Below are positions 49,871-57,590 of a stretch of 64,000 bases of DNA, piece by piece. Where the stretch lies: positions 124,001 through 188,000 of the forward strand of contig NZ_JAKZFR010000007.1 of NCBI RefSeq assembly GCF_022808935.1, read 5' to 3'. The notes beneath the pieces were generated by a model that saw only the letters and a program-made list of their open reading frames with translations, was not told the DNA's origin and did no database searches. Both the position numbers and the translations under genes were made by a program. Numbering within the stretch: the first letter of the stretch is position 1; each line of letters begins with the position of its first letter. Origin of the DNA: Geothrix sp. SG200 (lineage in GTDB: Bacteria; Acidobacteriota; Holophagae; Holophagales; Holophagaceae).

Positions 49871-50076
49871 AACCGCGAATGACGCGAATCGCCCTGCGGG
49901 CGCGCGAATGGCGAATGACCATGCCCCCGCCTCCACGCGCGGGGCGGGCCTGACAGCCTTCAAGAGCTGGCAAGCCCGCCCCGCGTGTGGCCAGCCGCGC
50001 CTTGCGCGACTGGGGGCCGGAGGCCCAGGCGGTCGATCCTAAACGCGTTTCGCGCTAATTCGCGTCATTCGCGGTT
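49871..50076. repeat. Large structured GCGAA-type repeat (206 bp)
   Basis: The 19-base ends AACCGCGAATGACGCGAAT (49871-49889) and their perfect inverted copy (50058-50076) enclose a series of hairpins. H1 is CGCCC-TGC-GGGCG (49890-49902). A mid stem pairs CCGCCT (near 49929) with AGGCGG (near 50026). A long stem pairs a 20-base arm starting at 49933 (CCACGCGCGGGGCGGGC...) with an arm ending at 49990. GCGC-CTT-GCGC (49997-50007) and GGGCC-GGA-GGCCC (50014-50026) follow. The element occupies the convergent gap between the hemolysin III and methyltransferase genes. Confidence 0.9.
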
Positions 50077-50138
50077 GCATGTTTTTCTGGTTGAGCCAGG
50101 CCGATCACCAGGAAGGCTTTAACTTGATGTCGCCTTGA

Positions 50139-50903
50139 TCAGCGCCGCTCCGCCACCAGCACCAGATCCGATGAGGCCGGGCTCCACGGTTCGCCGGTCA
50201 TGGTGCCGAGGGCCTCGCGCACCTCGAAGCCCGCGCCGGCGAGCAGGGCCTCCACCTCCGCCCGGCGCCAGGCGCGCAGCTGGACTTCCTCGGCGGACAC
50301 CACCTCCACGGGCGGCTGGGCGCCGGGGCGCCAGCGCAGGCGCACGGGCGTGAAGGTCAGGCGGCCGCCGGGCCGGGCGGTCATCAGGCGCAGGAAGACC
50401 GTCTCCGCCCCGTCCTCTCCGGGCAGGACCACTGCGGGCAGGGCGCGCTCGCCGCGATCCAGGATGCGGTCGTAGTTCAGGGTCTGGAGCAGGAAGCGCC
50501 CGCCCGGCAGCAGCCGCGACGCCAGTCCCTCGAAGCAGCGGCGCAGGTCCGCCTCCTCCGTGAGGTGGGGCAGGGTGTTGCCCACGCAGAGGGCCCCGCC
50601 CTGCCCCGCTTCCACCAGACCCGCCAGATCCGTGAGGCTGCCCTGGACGTAGCGGCCCTGCGGATCGGCCTCGCGGGCCGCCGCGAGCTGGGCGGGCGAA
50701 GCGTCCACGCCGGTGGGCTCGAAGCCCAGCGAGGCCAGCAGGCGGGCATGCTCGCCCGTGCCGCAGCCCAGGTCCAGCACCCGCGGCGAAGGCGCCCCAG
50801 CCAGCACGCGCTGGAGGAGGGGCGCCTCGCGCTTCAGGCGCTGGGGCCAATCGATGAGGCTCCGGTAGGCGATGCGACCGTAGCGGTCGGGCTTGGGCTC
50901 CAC
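50139..50903 (-). CDS. SAM-dependent methyltransferase (class I)
   Basis: The 254-residue protein has the class I fold. Motif I is VLDLGCGTGEHARLLA (residues ~42-57), the acidic motif II is PTGVDASPAQL and motif III lies near GALCVGNTLPHL. The end is rich in beta strands. The N-terminal IAYRSLIDWPQRLKREAPLL suits a small-molecule methyltransferase. Substrate unknown. It ends at the edge of the repeat-filled gap and overlaps no neighbour. Confidence 0.87.
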   Translation of the reverse strand: MEPKPDRYGRIAYRSLIDWPQRLKREAPLLQRVLAGAPSPRVLDLGCGTGEHARLLASLGFEPTGVDASPAQLAAAREADPQGRYVQGSLTDLAGLVEAGQGGALCVGNTLPHLTEEADLRRCFEGLASRLLPGGRFLLQTLNYDRILDRGERALPAVVLPGEDGAETVFLRLMTARPGGRLTFTPVRLRWRPGAQPPVEVVSAEEVQLRAWRRAEVEALLAGAGFEVREALGTMTGEPWSPASSDLVLVAERR

Positions 50904-50907
50904 GGCG

Positions 50908-51471
50908 TCAGATCTTCGGCCAGAGCCAGCCGAAGACCCCGGCGCTCAGCAGGCCGTAGATGAGGCCGTCCAGGACGTCCTTGAGCACGCTGCCCCAGGG
51001 CTTGCCCATCCAGATGCCCATCTGCACGCTGCCGCCCACGTAGGTCAAGAAGGACACGGTGCCCACGATGCGGAACACCTTGAGGTAGTGGGCACCGGCG
51101 CCCAGCGTGTGGCCGGCCACGTAAGCCGCCATGAAGGCCACGGCCGCGGCGTAGAGGAACCACAGGGCCAGGCCCTTGCCCATGTTGGGCTCGCCATTGG
51201 GGCTCACCACCAGGAAGGCCACGGGCCCCTCCTCGTACTTCTTGCGCACCTCGGGCGTGTTCCGCTCCTTCATGTCGACGCAGTGGGGGAGGACATACTG
51301 GCCGGGGGTCGGGGAGCCCTTGCGGATGGCGGCACGGATCTCCTCCTCGTTGGAGAGGGCGCGGTAGTCCGAGTTGTGCCACTTCAGGACCATGTGGATG
51401 AGGCTGCTGGCCACGAAGACGATCACGGCCGACAGGATGATGGGCAGCCAGAGCTGGGTGAGCGGGACCAT
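50908..51471 (-). CDS. Conserved membrane protein of unknown function
   Basis: The 187-residue protein starts at an ATG with AAGGAG upstream. A first helix (LPIILSAVIVFVASSLIHMVL) is followed by a charged segment with CVDMKERNTPEVRKKYEEGP (residues ~50-75). Three further helices lie at about 92-112, 123-142 and 157-178. I do not assign a family. Its stop lies 4 bp before the start of the methyltransferase gene, so the two are likely co-transcribed. Confidence 0.75.
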   Translation of the reverse strand: MVPLTQLWLPIILSAVIVFVASSLIHMVLKWHNSDYRALSNEEEIRAAIRKGSPTPGQYVLPHCVDMKERNTPEVRKKYEEGPVAFLVVSPNGEPNMGKGLALWFLYAAAVAFMAAYVAGHTLGAGAHYLKVFRIVGTVSFLTYVGGSVQMGIWMGKPWGSVLKDVLDGLIYGLLSAGVFGWLWPKI

Positions 51472-51527
51472 GGAGTGGCTCCTTGAGGGTTGGGTGCCAG
51501 TAGGGTGGAATGTGTGGCCCCGGCCCG

Positions 51528-52052
51528 TCAAGCGCGGCGCGGTTTCCTCGGCCCGGGCGCGGAGTGGCGGCCCGTGGCGGCGTCCACCGCGTCGATCCAG
51601 CCGGCGCGGGCCCCGGGGAAGGCGTCGGCGTAGGGCACGTAGGGCTTCAGATCCAGCACCGGCGTGCCGTCCAGCAGGTCCACGCCCCGCAGGCGCAGGG
51701 TGCGGCCCTCCACGGCCACCAGCTCCACGCAGGAGAGGCCGATGGGGTTGGGCCGGTGGGGCGAGCGGGTGGCCAGCACGCCGCGCTTGGCCCGGGGGCC
51801 CCGGGGCGGCTGCACCAGCGGCGCCCAGCCCTCGCTGAGGTGGAACGCGAAGATCAGCCACACGCGCTCGAAGCCCTCCAGGTCCCGCAGCACCGTCTCC
51901 GGCAGCGAGGGGTCCAGCTCCAGCGTGGCCTCGGCGGGCGCGCCCGTCGCCGTGCCCTCGACCACCGTGGGCTGGTGGGGCGCGTCGATGCGCGTGGCGT
52001 AGGGTGAGCGCAGGATTCCGATGGGGCGGAAGGTGAAGGCGGGGGCGTCCAT
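51528..52052 (-). CDS. TrmO/TsaA-family tRNA methyltransferase
   Basis: The 174-residue protein has the TrmO (formerly YaeB/TsaA) features: PIGILRSPYATRIDAPHQP at the start, GFERVWLIFAFHLS, RGVLATRSPHRPNPIGLSCVEL and LLDGTPVLDLKPYVPYAD. TrmO uses SAM to methylate N6-threonylcarbamoyladenosine at position 37 of tRNA. The start chosen matches the family N-terminus; the frame itself runs further upstream over the divergent hydrolase gene. Confidence 0.9.
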   Translation of the reverse strand: MDAPAFTFRPIGILRSPYATRIDAPHQPTVVEGTATGAPAEATLELDPSLPETVLRDLEGFERVWLIFAFHLSEGWAPLVQPPRGPRAKRGVLATRSPHRPNPIGLSCVELVAVEGRTLRLRGVDLLDGTPVLDLKPYVPYADAFPGARAGWIDAVDAATGRHSAPGPRKPRRA

Positions 52053-52091
52053 GCTGGAAGGGTAGCGCCGCCGGCCGCTACCCTGGAGCCG

Positions 52092-52859
52092 ATGCGACAC
52101 CTCACCCTCGACGGTCGGCGGATCGAGTACCGCGACATCCCCGCCGCCCGGCCGGGCCGGCCGGACCTGGTGCTGCTGCACGAAGGCCTCGGCTGCGCGG
52201 CCCTGTGGCGGGACTTCCCCGGGAAGCTGGCCGAGGCCACGGGATGCCGGGTGGTGGCGGGCTCCCGGGCGGGCTACGGCAGCTCCGACCCCTACCTGGA
52301 GCCGCGCACGCCCCGCTACCTGCATCGCGAGGCGGAGGAGGCCCTGCCCGCCTTCCTCGCGGCCCTGGGCATCGAACGCCCGGTGCTCGTCGGCCACAGC
52401 GACGGCGGCAGCATCGCGCTGCTCTTCGCCAGCGCCTTCCCTGAGGCGCCTCTGGGCGTGGCCGTCCTGGCCCCCCACGAATTCGTCGAGGAGGAGACCC
52501 TGGCGGGCCTGCGGAGAGCCCGAAAGGCCTGGACCGCCACGCACTGGCCCCGGAAGCTGTCCCGCCACCACGCGGACGCGGCCCGGGTGTTCCACGAGTG
52601 GAACGACACCTGGCTGTCGGCGGCCTTCCGCGACTGGAACATCGAGGCCTGCCTGCGCGACATCCGCTGTCCAGTCCTGGCCATCCAGGGCGAGGACGAC
52701 GCCTACGCCACCCTGCGGCAGATCGACGTCATCGCCGAGCAGGTGCCGGGGACGCGGCTGCTCAAGCTGCCCCGGTGCGGGCATGCCCCCCACCAGGATC
52801 AGGAGGCGCAGGTGCTCGCGGCGCTGGCGGACTTTGTCGGCGGGCTGCCCCGGCGCTGA
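52092..52859 (+). CDS. Alpha/beta-fold hydrolase
   Basis: The 255-residue protein has the nucleophile elbow VGHSDGGSIALL (Ser near residue 100), a strand with LLHEGLGCAALW (oxyanion region), the acid in IQGEDDAY and the histidine in PRCGHAPHQDQ. It resembles carboxylesterases and haloalkane-dehalogenase-like enzymes; the substrate cannot be read. It is divergent from the TrmO gene and converges with the kinase gene. Confidence 0.9.
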   Translation: MRHLTLDGRRIEYRDIPAARPGRPDLVLLHEGLGCAALWRDFPGKLAEATGCRVVAGSRAGYGSSDPYLEPRTPRYLHREAEEALPAFLAALGIERPVLVGHSDGGSIALLFASAFPEAPLGVAVLAPHEFVEEETLAGLRRARKAWTATHWPRKLSRHHADAARVFHEWNDTWLSAAFRDWNIEACLRDIRCPVLAIQGEDDAYATLRQIDVIAEQVPGTRLLKLPRCGHAPHQDQEAQVLAALADFVGGLPRR

Positions 52860-52866
52860 GCGCGGG

Positions 52867-55002
52867 TCACAGCCGGGACGTGGCGCCCCCGTGGGCGGCC
52901 AGCGCCTTCAGGATCTCCACCACCTCGGCGGCGGACTGGGGCCGGTCCTCCGGGCGCTTCGCCATGAGCCGGGCCACCAGGAGACCCAGGTCGGGGGGGA
53001 GGTCCGGGACGGCCTCGCCCAGGGAGGGTGGCGGCGCGTCCAGGTGCAGGGCCAGCAGGTCCTCGATGCGGGGGGAGTCGAAGGGCGCGCTGCCGGCGCA
53101 CAGTTCGAAGAGCATGACCCCCAGCGCGTACAGGTCGGTCCGGGCGTCCACGACCCCGCCGCGGATCTGCTCGGGGGACATGTACCGCGGCGATCCGATG
53201 AGATTCCCCGAATCCCCGGGGGCCTGGGTGGTGGCCGGCGCGGCGAGGCCGAAGTCCATGATCTTGGCGTCGCCCCGGGTGTCGAACAGCACGTTCGCCG
53301 GCTTGATGTCCCGGTGGACCACGCCCACGAGGTGGGCCGCCTCCAGCCCCTCGGCGACCTGGCGGGTGATCCGCAGGGCCAGCGGCAGGGGGAGCCGCCC
53401 CCGTCCTTCCAGCAGTTCCCGGAGGGTGGTGCCCCGCAGGTATTCCATCGTCACGAAGGGGATGCCCTCGCTCTCGCCGAAGTCGTGGATGCGGAGCACG
53501 TAGCGGTGGGTGATCCGCCGGGCCAGGCGGATCTCCTGCTTGAGCCGGTCGAGGAAGGCCGGGATCGAGGCCAGGGCCGGCCGGACCACCTTCAGGGCCA
53601 CCTCCTCGTCGAGCTGCAGGTCGCGCACCTGGAGGACCACGCCCATCCCGCCCCGGCCCAGCAGCCGTTCCACCCGGTAGCGGCCGGCGAAGGTCTCCCC
53701 GATCCGGAGGGGGCCGGGCAGCGGCTCATCCGCCGGCATGGTCGCGGGCGGCGCCAGGCGCAGGGTCGCCTCGTCATCGCGGACCGGCGGGGAAGACGCG
53801 GACGGCCGCCGGGCCGCGGCCAGCAGGGCCAGGAGCTCATCCTTGGCCTTCAGCTCCGCCACCATCGACTTGAAGGTCCGGGTCAGCACGCCCACCTCGT
53901 CGGGGCTGGGCATCAGGGCCAGGGGGCCGGGATGCTCCCCGGCCGCCAGGGCCTCCGTGGCCGTGGCGAGCTCCTTCAGCGGGGCCGTCACCTTCCGGGC
54001 CGAGCGCAGGCTGAGGCCCAGGGTCACGAGGAGCCCCACGGCCCCGGCGGCGAGGATGGCCCGCTGGAGGTTGCGGAACGGCGCCAGGAGGGGATCCACG
54101 GGCATCAGCAGGACATCTGCCATCTCCAGGTTGAGCGCGTTCACGCCCCGGATGGGGGAGACCAGCCCCAGGTAGTTCAGCCCGCCCACGCGGAAGGGCA
54201 GCACGCCGGAGCCCTGGCCATCCAGGACCCGGGCCCGCACCGCCAGGAGGGACGGCTCCCGCGCCAGGAGGCGGTCGAGCTCGCCGGAGCCCGGGAGGGT
54301 GGCGCCCAGGGTCTGGAAGCGGCTGAGCAGGGCCAGGTGGGGCGCGGGATCGCCCCGCTGGGGTCCGGCCACGGCCATGCGACGCAGGTCCAGGGCGATC
54401 CGGTCGTCCACCCGCACGCCCACGAGCATGGCCCCGAGCGCGCGGCCCCCGGGGGATCGCAGCGATCGGGCCACCGCGTGGTAGACCCCGGGACGGTTCC
54501 CCCAGTCCACGCGCAGGAAGCCCCGGTAGGAGGGGCCGGGATGGCCGGCCGTTTCGGCCTCCTCGGGGGCCAGGGCCATCTGCAGGATCCCCGCCTCGGG
54601 GAAATCCGTGCGCCCCCCGGGGCCGGTGGTGGACAGCAGGGTGCCGTCCGGCTTCACCACCAGGGCGAGGTCGGCCCCGAGCCGCGGGAGGTTGTCCGCC
54701 AGGGTGTCCGCCAGGCTCGCGGAGGCGCCCGATTCCAGCGCCTGCTCCACGAGGGCGAGGTTGCCCGAATATTCGGTGAAGACCTCCAGGCCCGCGTCCA
54801 GAGAGCGTCCCTGCTGCTCGAAGGCACGCTCCACGACGTACCGCCCGGCGGAGAGGCTCGCGGCCGCCGTGGCCCGGGCGCCGCGCTCCGCCTCGCTGTA
54901 GGCCACCCAGAGGATGAGCGCGATGAGGGCGGCGATGGCCGCCGCCTGCCGGAGGAAGAAGGTCCACGCCAGCGTTCGGTACCAGCTCATGGGCTGCGGC
55001 AT
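52867..55002 (-). CDS. Membrane sensor serine/threonine protein kinase
   Basis: The 711-residue protein has two membrane helices (about residues 13-34 and 315-333) with a large extracytoplasmic domain between them that resembles a double-Cache sensor. A HAMP-type linker follows (335-390; RSARKVTAPLKELATATEAL). A protein kinase domain (441-~700) has the ATP loop LGRGGMGVV, the lysine in EVALKVVRP, the catalytic HRDIKPANV and DFGLAAPATT. HAMP domains usually feed histidine kinases or chemoreceptors; here one is linked to a Hanks-type kinase. It is divergent from the cupredoxin gene. Confidence 0.92.
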   Translation of the reverse strand: MPQPMSWYRTLAWTFFLRQAAAIAALIALILWVAYSEAERGARATAAASLSAGRYVVERAFEQQGRSLDAGLEVFTEYSGNLALVEQALESGASASLADTLADNLPRLGADLALVVKPDGTLLSTTGPGGRTDFPEAGILQMALAPEEAETAGHPGPSYRGFLRVDWGNRPGVYHAVARSLRSPGGRALGAMLVGVRVDDRIALDLRRMAVAGPQRGDPAPHLALLSRFQTLGATLPGSGELDRLLAREPSLLAVRARVLDGQGSGVLPFRVGGLNYLGLVSPIRGVNALNLEMADVLLMPVDPLLAPFRNLQRAILAAGAVGLLVTLGLSLRSARKVTAPLKELATATEALAAGEHPGPLALMPSPDEVGVLTRTFKSMVAELKAKDELLALLAAARRPSASSPPVRDDEATLRLAPPATMPADEPLPGPLRIGETFAGRYRVERLLGRGGMGVVLQVRDLQLDEEVALKVVRPALASIPAFLDRLKQEIRLARRITHRYVLRIHDFGESEGIPFVTMEYLRGTTLRELLEGRGRLPLPLALRITRQVAEGLEAAHLVGVVHRDIKPANVLFDTRGDAKIMDFGLAAPATTQAPGDSGNLIGSPRYMSPEQIRGGVVDARTDLYALGVMLFELCAGSAPFDSPRIEDLLALHLDAPPPSLGEAVPDLPPDLGLLVARLMAKRPEDRPQSAAEVVEILKALAAHGGATSRL

Positions 55003-55056
55003 CGGCCTTCCTTGGTCGGTGGCTATACTGGCTCGAATCTACCCCGGATGCCCAGC

Positions 55057-55779
55057 ATGATTCGAGTCCCCGTGAACGGCCAGCCGACCCTGGCCCTGGC
55101 TCCGGCCCTGGCCCTGGCTCCGGCCCTGGCGCTGGCCCTGGCGCTGGCCGTTCCCCTGCAGGCGGGCGGACTGGAGGGCCCCGTGCGGCTGCACGAGAAG
55201 GGCGGCCGCATCCGCGCCTCCCTGAAGGACTGCGTGGCCATCCTGGAGCCCGTCGAAGCGCCGGTGCCGCCGCCCGGGCCCTCGAGGCCCGTGGCCATCC
55301 GCACCCTGGGCAAGCAGTTCCAGCCGCGGGTCTCCCTGGCCACGCCCGGCACCGAGGTGACCTTCCCCAACCTCGACCACATCCTCCACAACGTGTTCAG
55401 CGTCACCCAGGGCAACCGCTTCGACACGGGCCAGTACCGGCCCGGGGACGCGCCGAAGGTGACAGTGGCCCGGCCAGGCCTCGTGAAGCTCTACTGCAAC
55501 GTCCACCACCAGATGAACGCCTTCCTCTGGGTGGTGACGACGCCCTTCGCCCAGGTGCTGGACGGCCGCGCCGGGGTGGCCTTCGACCGGGTTCCCCCGG
55601 GCACCTACCGGCTGCGCCTCTGGCATCCGGAATCCGGCGAGAAGGCCTGGACCGTGCGGATCGGCGCCGAGGTCACCCATGGCAGCTGGGACCTGGACCT
55701 GTCCCTGCCCGCCCTGGAGCCCCACAAGAACAAGTTCGGGCAGGATTATCCGCCGCTGGCGGACGACCGGGCCTACTGA
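55057..55779 (+). CDS. Secreted cupredoxin-like protein
   Basis: The protein of about 240 residues starts at an ATG (another, 9 bases upstream, is possible). It has a signal peptide made of alanine/leucine repeats. Residues near 90-155 look like a type I copper domain, with a histidine in LDHILHNVFSV and the cluster C-N-V-H-H-Q-M in KLYCNVHHQMNAFLWV. The C-terminal part (DGRAGVAFDRVPPGTYRLRLWHPE) is a beta-sandwich of carboxypeptidase-regulatory type. It could carry electrons or bind copper in the periplasm. No redox partner is nearby. Confidence 0.82.
   Translation: MIRVPVNGQPTLALAPALALAPALALALALAVPLQAGGLEGPVRLHEKGGRIRASLKDCVAILEPVEAPVPPPGPSRPVAIRTLGKQFQPRVSLATPGTEVTFPNLDHILHNVFSVTQGNRFDTGQYRPGDAPKVTVARPGLVKLYCNVHHQMNAFLWVVTTPFAQVLDGRAGVAFDRVPPGTYRLRLWHPESGEKAWTVRIGAEVTHGSWDLDLSLPALEPHKNKFGQDYPPLADDRAY
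55090..55143. repeat. 18-bp tandem repeat in a signal peptide
   Basis: Three 18-base units lie in frame. Two identical units (55090-55107 and 55108-55125) encode LALAPA each, and a changed third unit encodes LALALA. They form most of the hydrophobic core of the cupredoxin signal peptide, so slippage would change its length by six residues at a time. Confidence 0.75.
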
Positions 55780-55844
55780 TCATGCGGTTTTGCGTTCGAA
55801 GGAAAAGATCACCTGATGAACGGCGGACTTCAGCCGCAAAAGAA

Positions 55845-56080
55845 GAACGCGAATGGCGCGAAAACGCCCTCCGGGCGTGCGAAGGGCGCAAAGGGGCCCC
55901 GACCCATCCCGGACATCCTTTTGCAGGCGGCGGCCCTGACGGCCCTGGAAACCGCCCGGGCCGCCGCCTGCAAAACAGGTCGCGCTTGCGCGACCGGGGG
56001 CCGGAGGCCCGGATGTCCTGAGCTGAAGCGCTGGGAGCTGCCTTCGCGTCCTTGAGTTTTTGCTTCGCGGCCTTCGCGTC
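55845..56080. repeat. Large structured GCGAA-type repeat (236 bp)
   Basis: The ends are imperfect inverted copies: GAACGCGAATGGCGCGAA (55845-55862) and a degenerate right arm (56063-56080). H1 is ACGCCC-TCC-GGGCGT (55864-55878). The mid stem pairs GGACATCC (55911-55918) with GGATGTCC (56011-56018). The long stem is TTTTGCAGGCGGCGGCCC (55919-55936) with a perfect inverted copy (55958-55975). GTCGCGC-TT-GCGCGAC (55979-55994) and GGGCC-GGA-GGCCC (55998-56010) follow. It fills the convergent gap between the cupredoxin and beta-barrel genes. Confidence 0.9.
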
Positions 56081-56119
56081 GGCTTTTAAGCTTCCTGTCG
56101 AACTGAACGCACCTTGGCA

Positions 56120-57178
56120 TCAGAACCGCTTCTGCACCACCAGCATCGTCCGGGTGACGGACTCATCCGCACCGTCCGTCCGCTGCCGGAGCACCACCAG
56201 CGAGGCGATCCAGCGGCGGGGCAGCGGCAGGGACAGGTCGGCGCGGGGTCCCCGCACCCGCCGGTAGTACCACCACTCGTCGCCGTTCACGGGATAGAGG
56301 GTGCCCGTGGAGGACAGCCGCTGCCAGGTGAGGGTGAGCTGGGGCCAGTAGGCCCGCTCGCGGCTGCCCAGGGCGACCTGGGCCTCCTCCGACGTCTCGC
56401 CGGTCTCGCGGTTCCGGATGCCGGACCATCCGGCTTCCACGGGCAGGATCGCGTGCCAGGTGCCCGAGGCCCCGGCCGCCTCCACCACCAGCCGCTGGCG
56501 GGCCGCGGGATCATGGCCCGGCAGCCGGCGGAGCCGCTCGTCGCCGGGATCCCAGGCCAGGTCCCAGCGCCCGGCGTGGGCCGTCCAGGACCAGGGCCCG
56601 GTGTCGATCCGGAGGACCAGCTGTCCGGCGGCGAGGTCCACGCGTCCGCCCAGGACGTCCCGGACCCGACCTGCCGCCACGCGGAGACCCGCCTCCTCGA
56701 GCATGCCCCCGGCGCCGCGCAGCCCGACCCGTCCGCCGACGCCCAGGAAGCGGAGGTCCGGATCCCACAGCGCCTGCGGGGCCAGGAGGCCGCTGCCCTG
56801 GAGCCCCAGGCTCAGGGAGCCGAAGGCCCGCTCGGAGACCCACGACGCGATCCCCCGCGCCACGTCCGCCTGGGTTCCGTTAGAAGGCTGCTGATCCCAG
56901 CGGGCCGCGTTCAAGCGGTTGCCATCAGATCCCACGGCGGATCGCGTGCCGGCCTCGAGGCGCAGCGGGCCGGACTCCCAGGCCCAGCGGAGGCGTAGCT
57001 GCCCGTCCAGACGGCGGAAGGCCTCCCCCGGAGCCCCCGGGGCCGAGAGCCGGTCCCCCCGGAGCGTCAGTTCCCAGGCGGGCGCCCAGGGGTTGGCAGC
57101 CTCCGGGGCGAAGGGCGCGGCCTCCTGGCCGGCCAGGGCCACGGCCACCAGGGGGAGGGTCCAGCGGAGAAGCGTCAT
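56120..57178 (-). CDS. Putative outer-membrane beta-barrel protein
   Basis: The 352-residue protein has a signal peptide (LLRWTLPLVAVALAGQEAA). The rest has many alternating strands of about 10-12 residues (LRLRWAWESGPLRLEAGTR, LSLGLQGSGLL, QLVLRIDTGPWSWTAHAGRW, AYWPQLTLTWQRL). It ends in a hydrophobic strand closing with phenylalanine (TRTMLVVQKRF), the usual signal for barrel insertion. No named family is recognised; a porin-like or DUF-type barrel is likely. Confidence 0.7.
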   Translation of the reverse strand: MTLLRWTLPLVAVALAGQEAAPFAPEAANPWAPAWELTLRGDRLSAPGAPGEAFRRLDGQLRLRWAWESGPLRLEAGTRSAVGSDGNRLNAARWDQQPSNGTQADVARGIASWVSERAFGSLSLGLQGSGLLAPQALWDPDLRFLGVGGRVGLRGAGGMLEEAGLRVAAGRVRDVLGGRVDLAAGQLVLRIDTGPWSWTAHAGRWDLAWDPGDERLRRLPGHDPAARQRLVVEAAGASGTWHAILPVEAGWSGIRNRETGETSEEAQVALGSRERAYWPQLTLTWQRLSSTGTLYPVNGDEWWYYRRVRGPRADLSLPLPRRWIASLVVLRQRTDGADESVTRTMLVVQKRF

Positions 57179-57399
57179 CGGCCTCCAGGGGGAGTTCCCG
57201 GCGATGGTAGCCCACCACCGTCACCTCAGGCATCTCTTCCCTGATGTCTTCACCTGTTGTCCTCCCTGTTGTCTGCCCCGCGGAACCGGAGGGTCTCTCA
57301 TCTCCGGACCGGATCTGGAGGGAATCTCCCCACATCCCACGCTGGACCCATTCCACCCTGGGCCCCGGCTCAGGGACCCGCCCGCCAACGGAGGCACCC
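57179..57399. other. Intergenic leader region
   Basis: This stretch lies between the divergent beta-barrel and small-lipoprotein genes. It contains pyrimidine-rich runs near 57230-57300 and a GGAGG just before the ATG at 57400. I see no confident promoter or operator. Confidence 0.4.
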
Positions 57400-57546
57400 A
57401 TGCTCATGCACCCGGCGCACAGGCAGCCGGCCGACCCCACGCGGCGTCCCCTCTCGACCGGCCTCCTCGGCGCGGTCCTGCTTGGCATGGCGCCCTGCGT
57501 CGGGTGCGGCAGCGCGGGCGGCGGCCCATGCGGCTACCGACCTTGA
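57400..57546 (+). CDS. Small cysteine-rich lipoprotein-like protein
   Basis: The 48-residue frame starts at an ATG preceded by GGAGG at a good distance. Residues 18-33 (STGLLGAVLLGMAPC) are hydrophobic, followed by VGCGSAGGGPCGYRP, which fits a lipoprotein signal with lipidation at one of the cysteines. The stop lies 45 bases before the regulator start, so the two may share an mRNA. The gene is short and GC-rich, so chance is not excluded. Confidence 0.5.
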   Translation: MLMHPAHRQPADPTRRPLSTGLLGAVLLGMAPCVGCGSAGGGPCGYRP

Positions 57547-57590
57547 CGGGGGTACCTCCGAACCGGATGCTGGTCGTGACAGGGAGCCGG

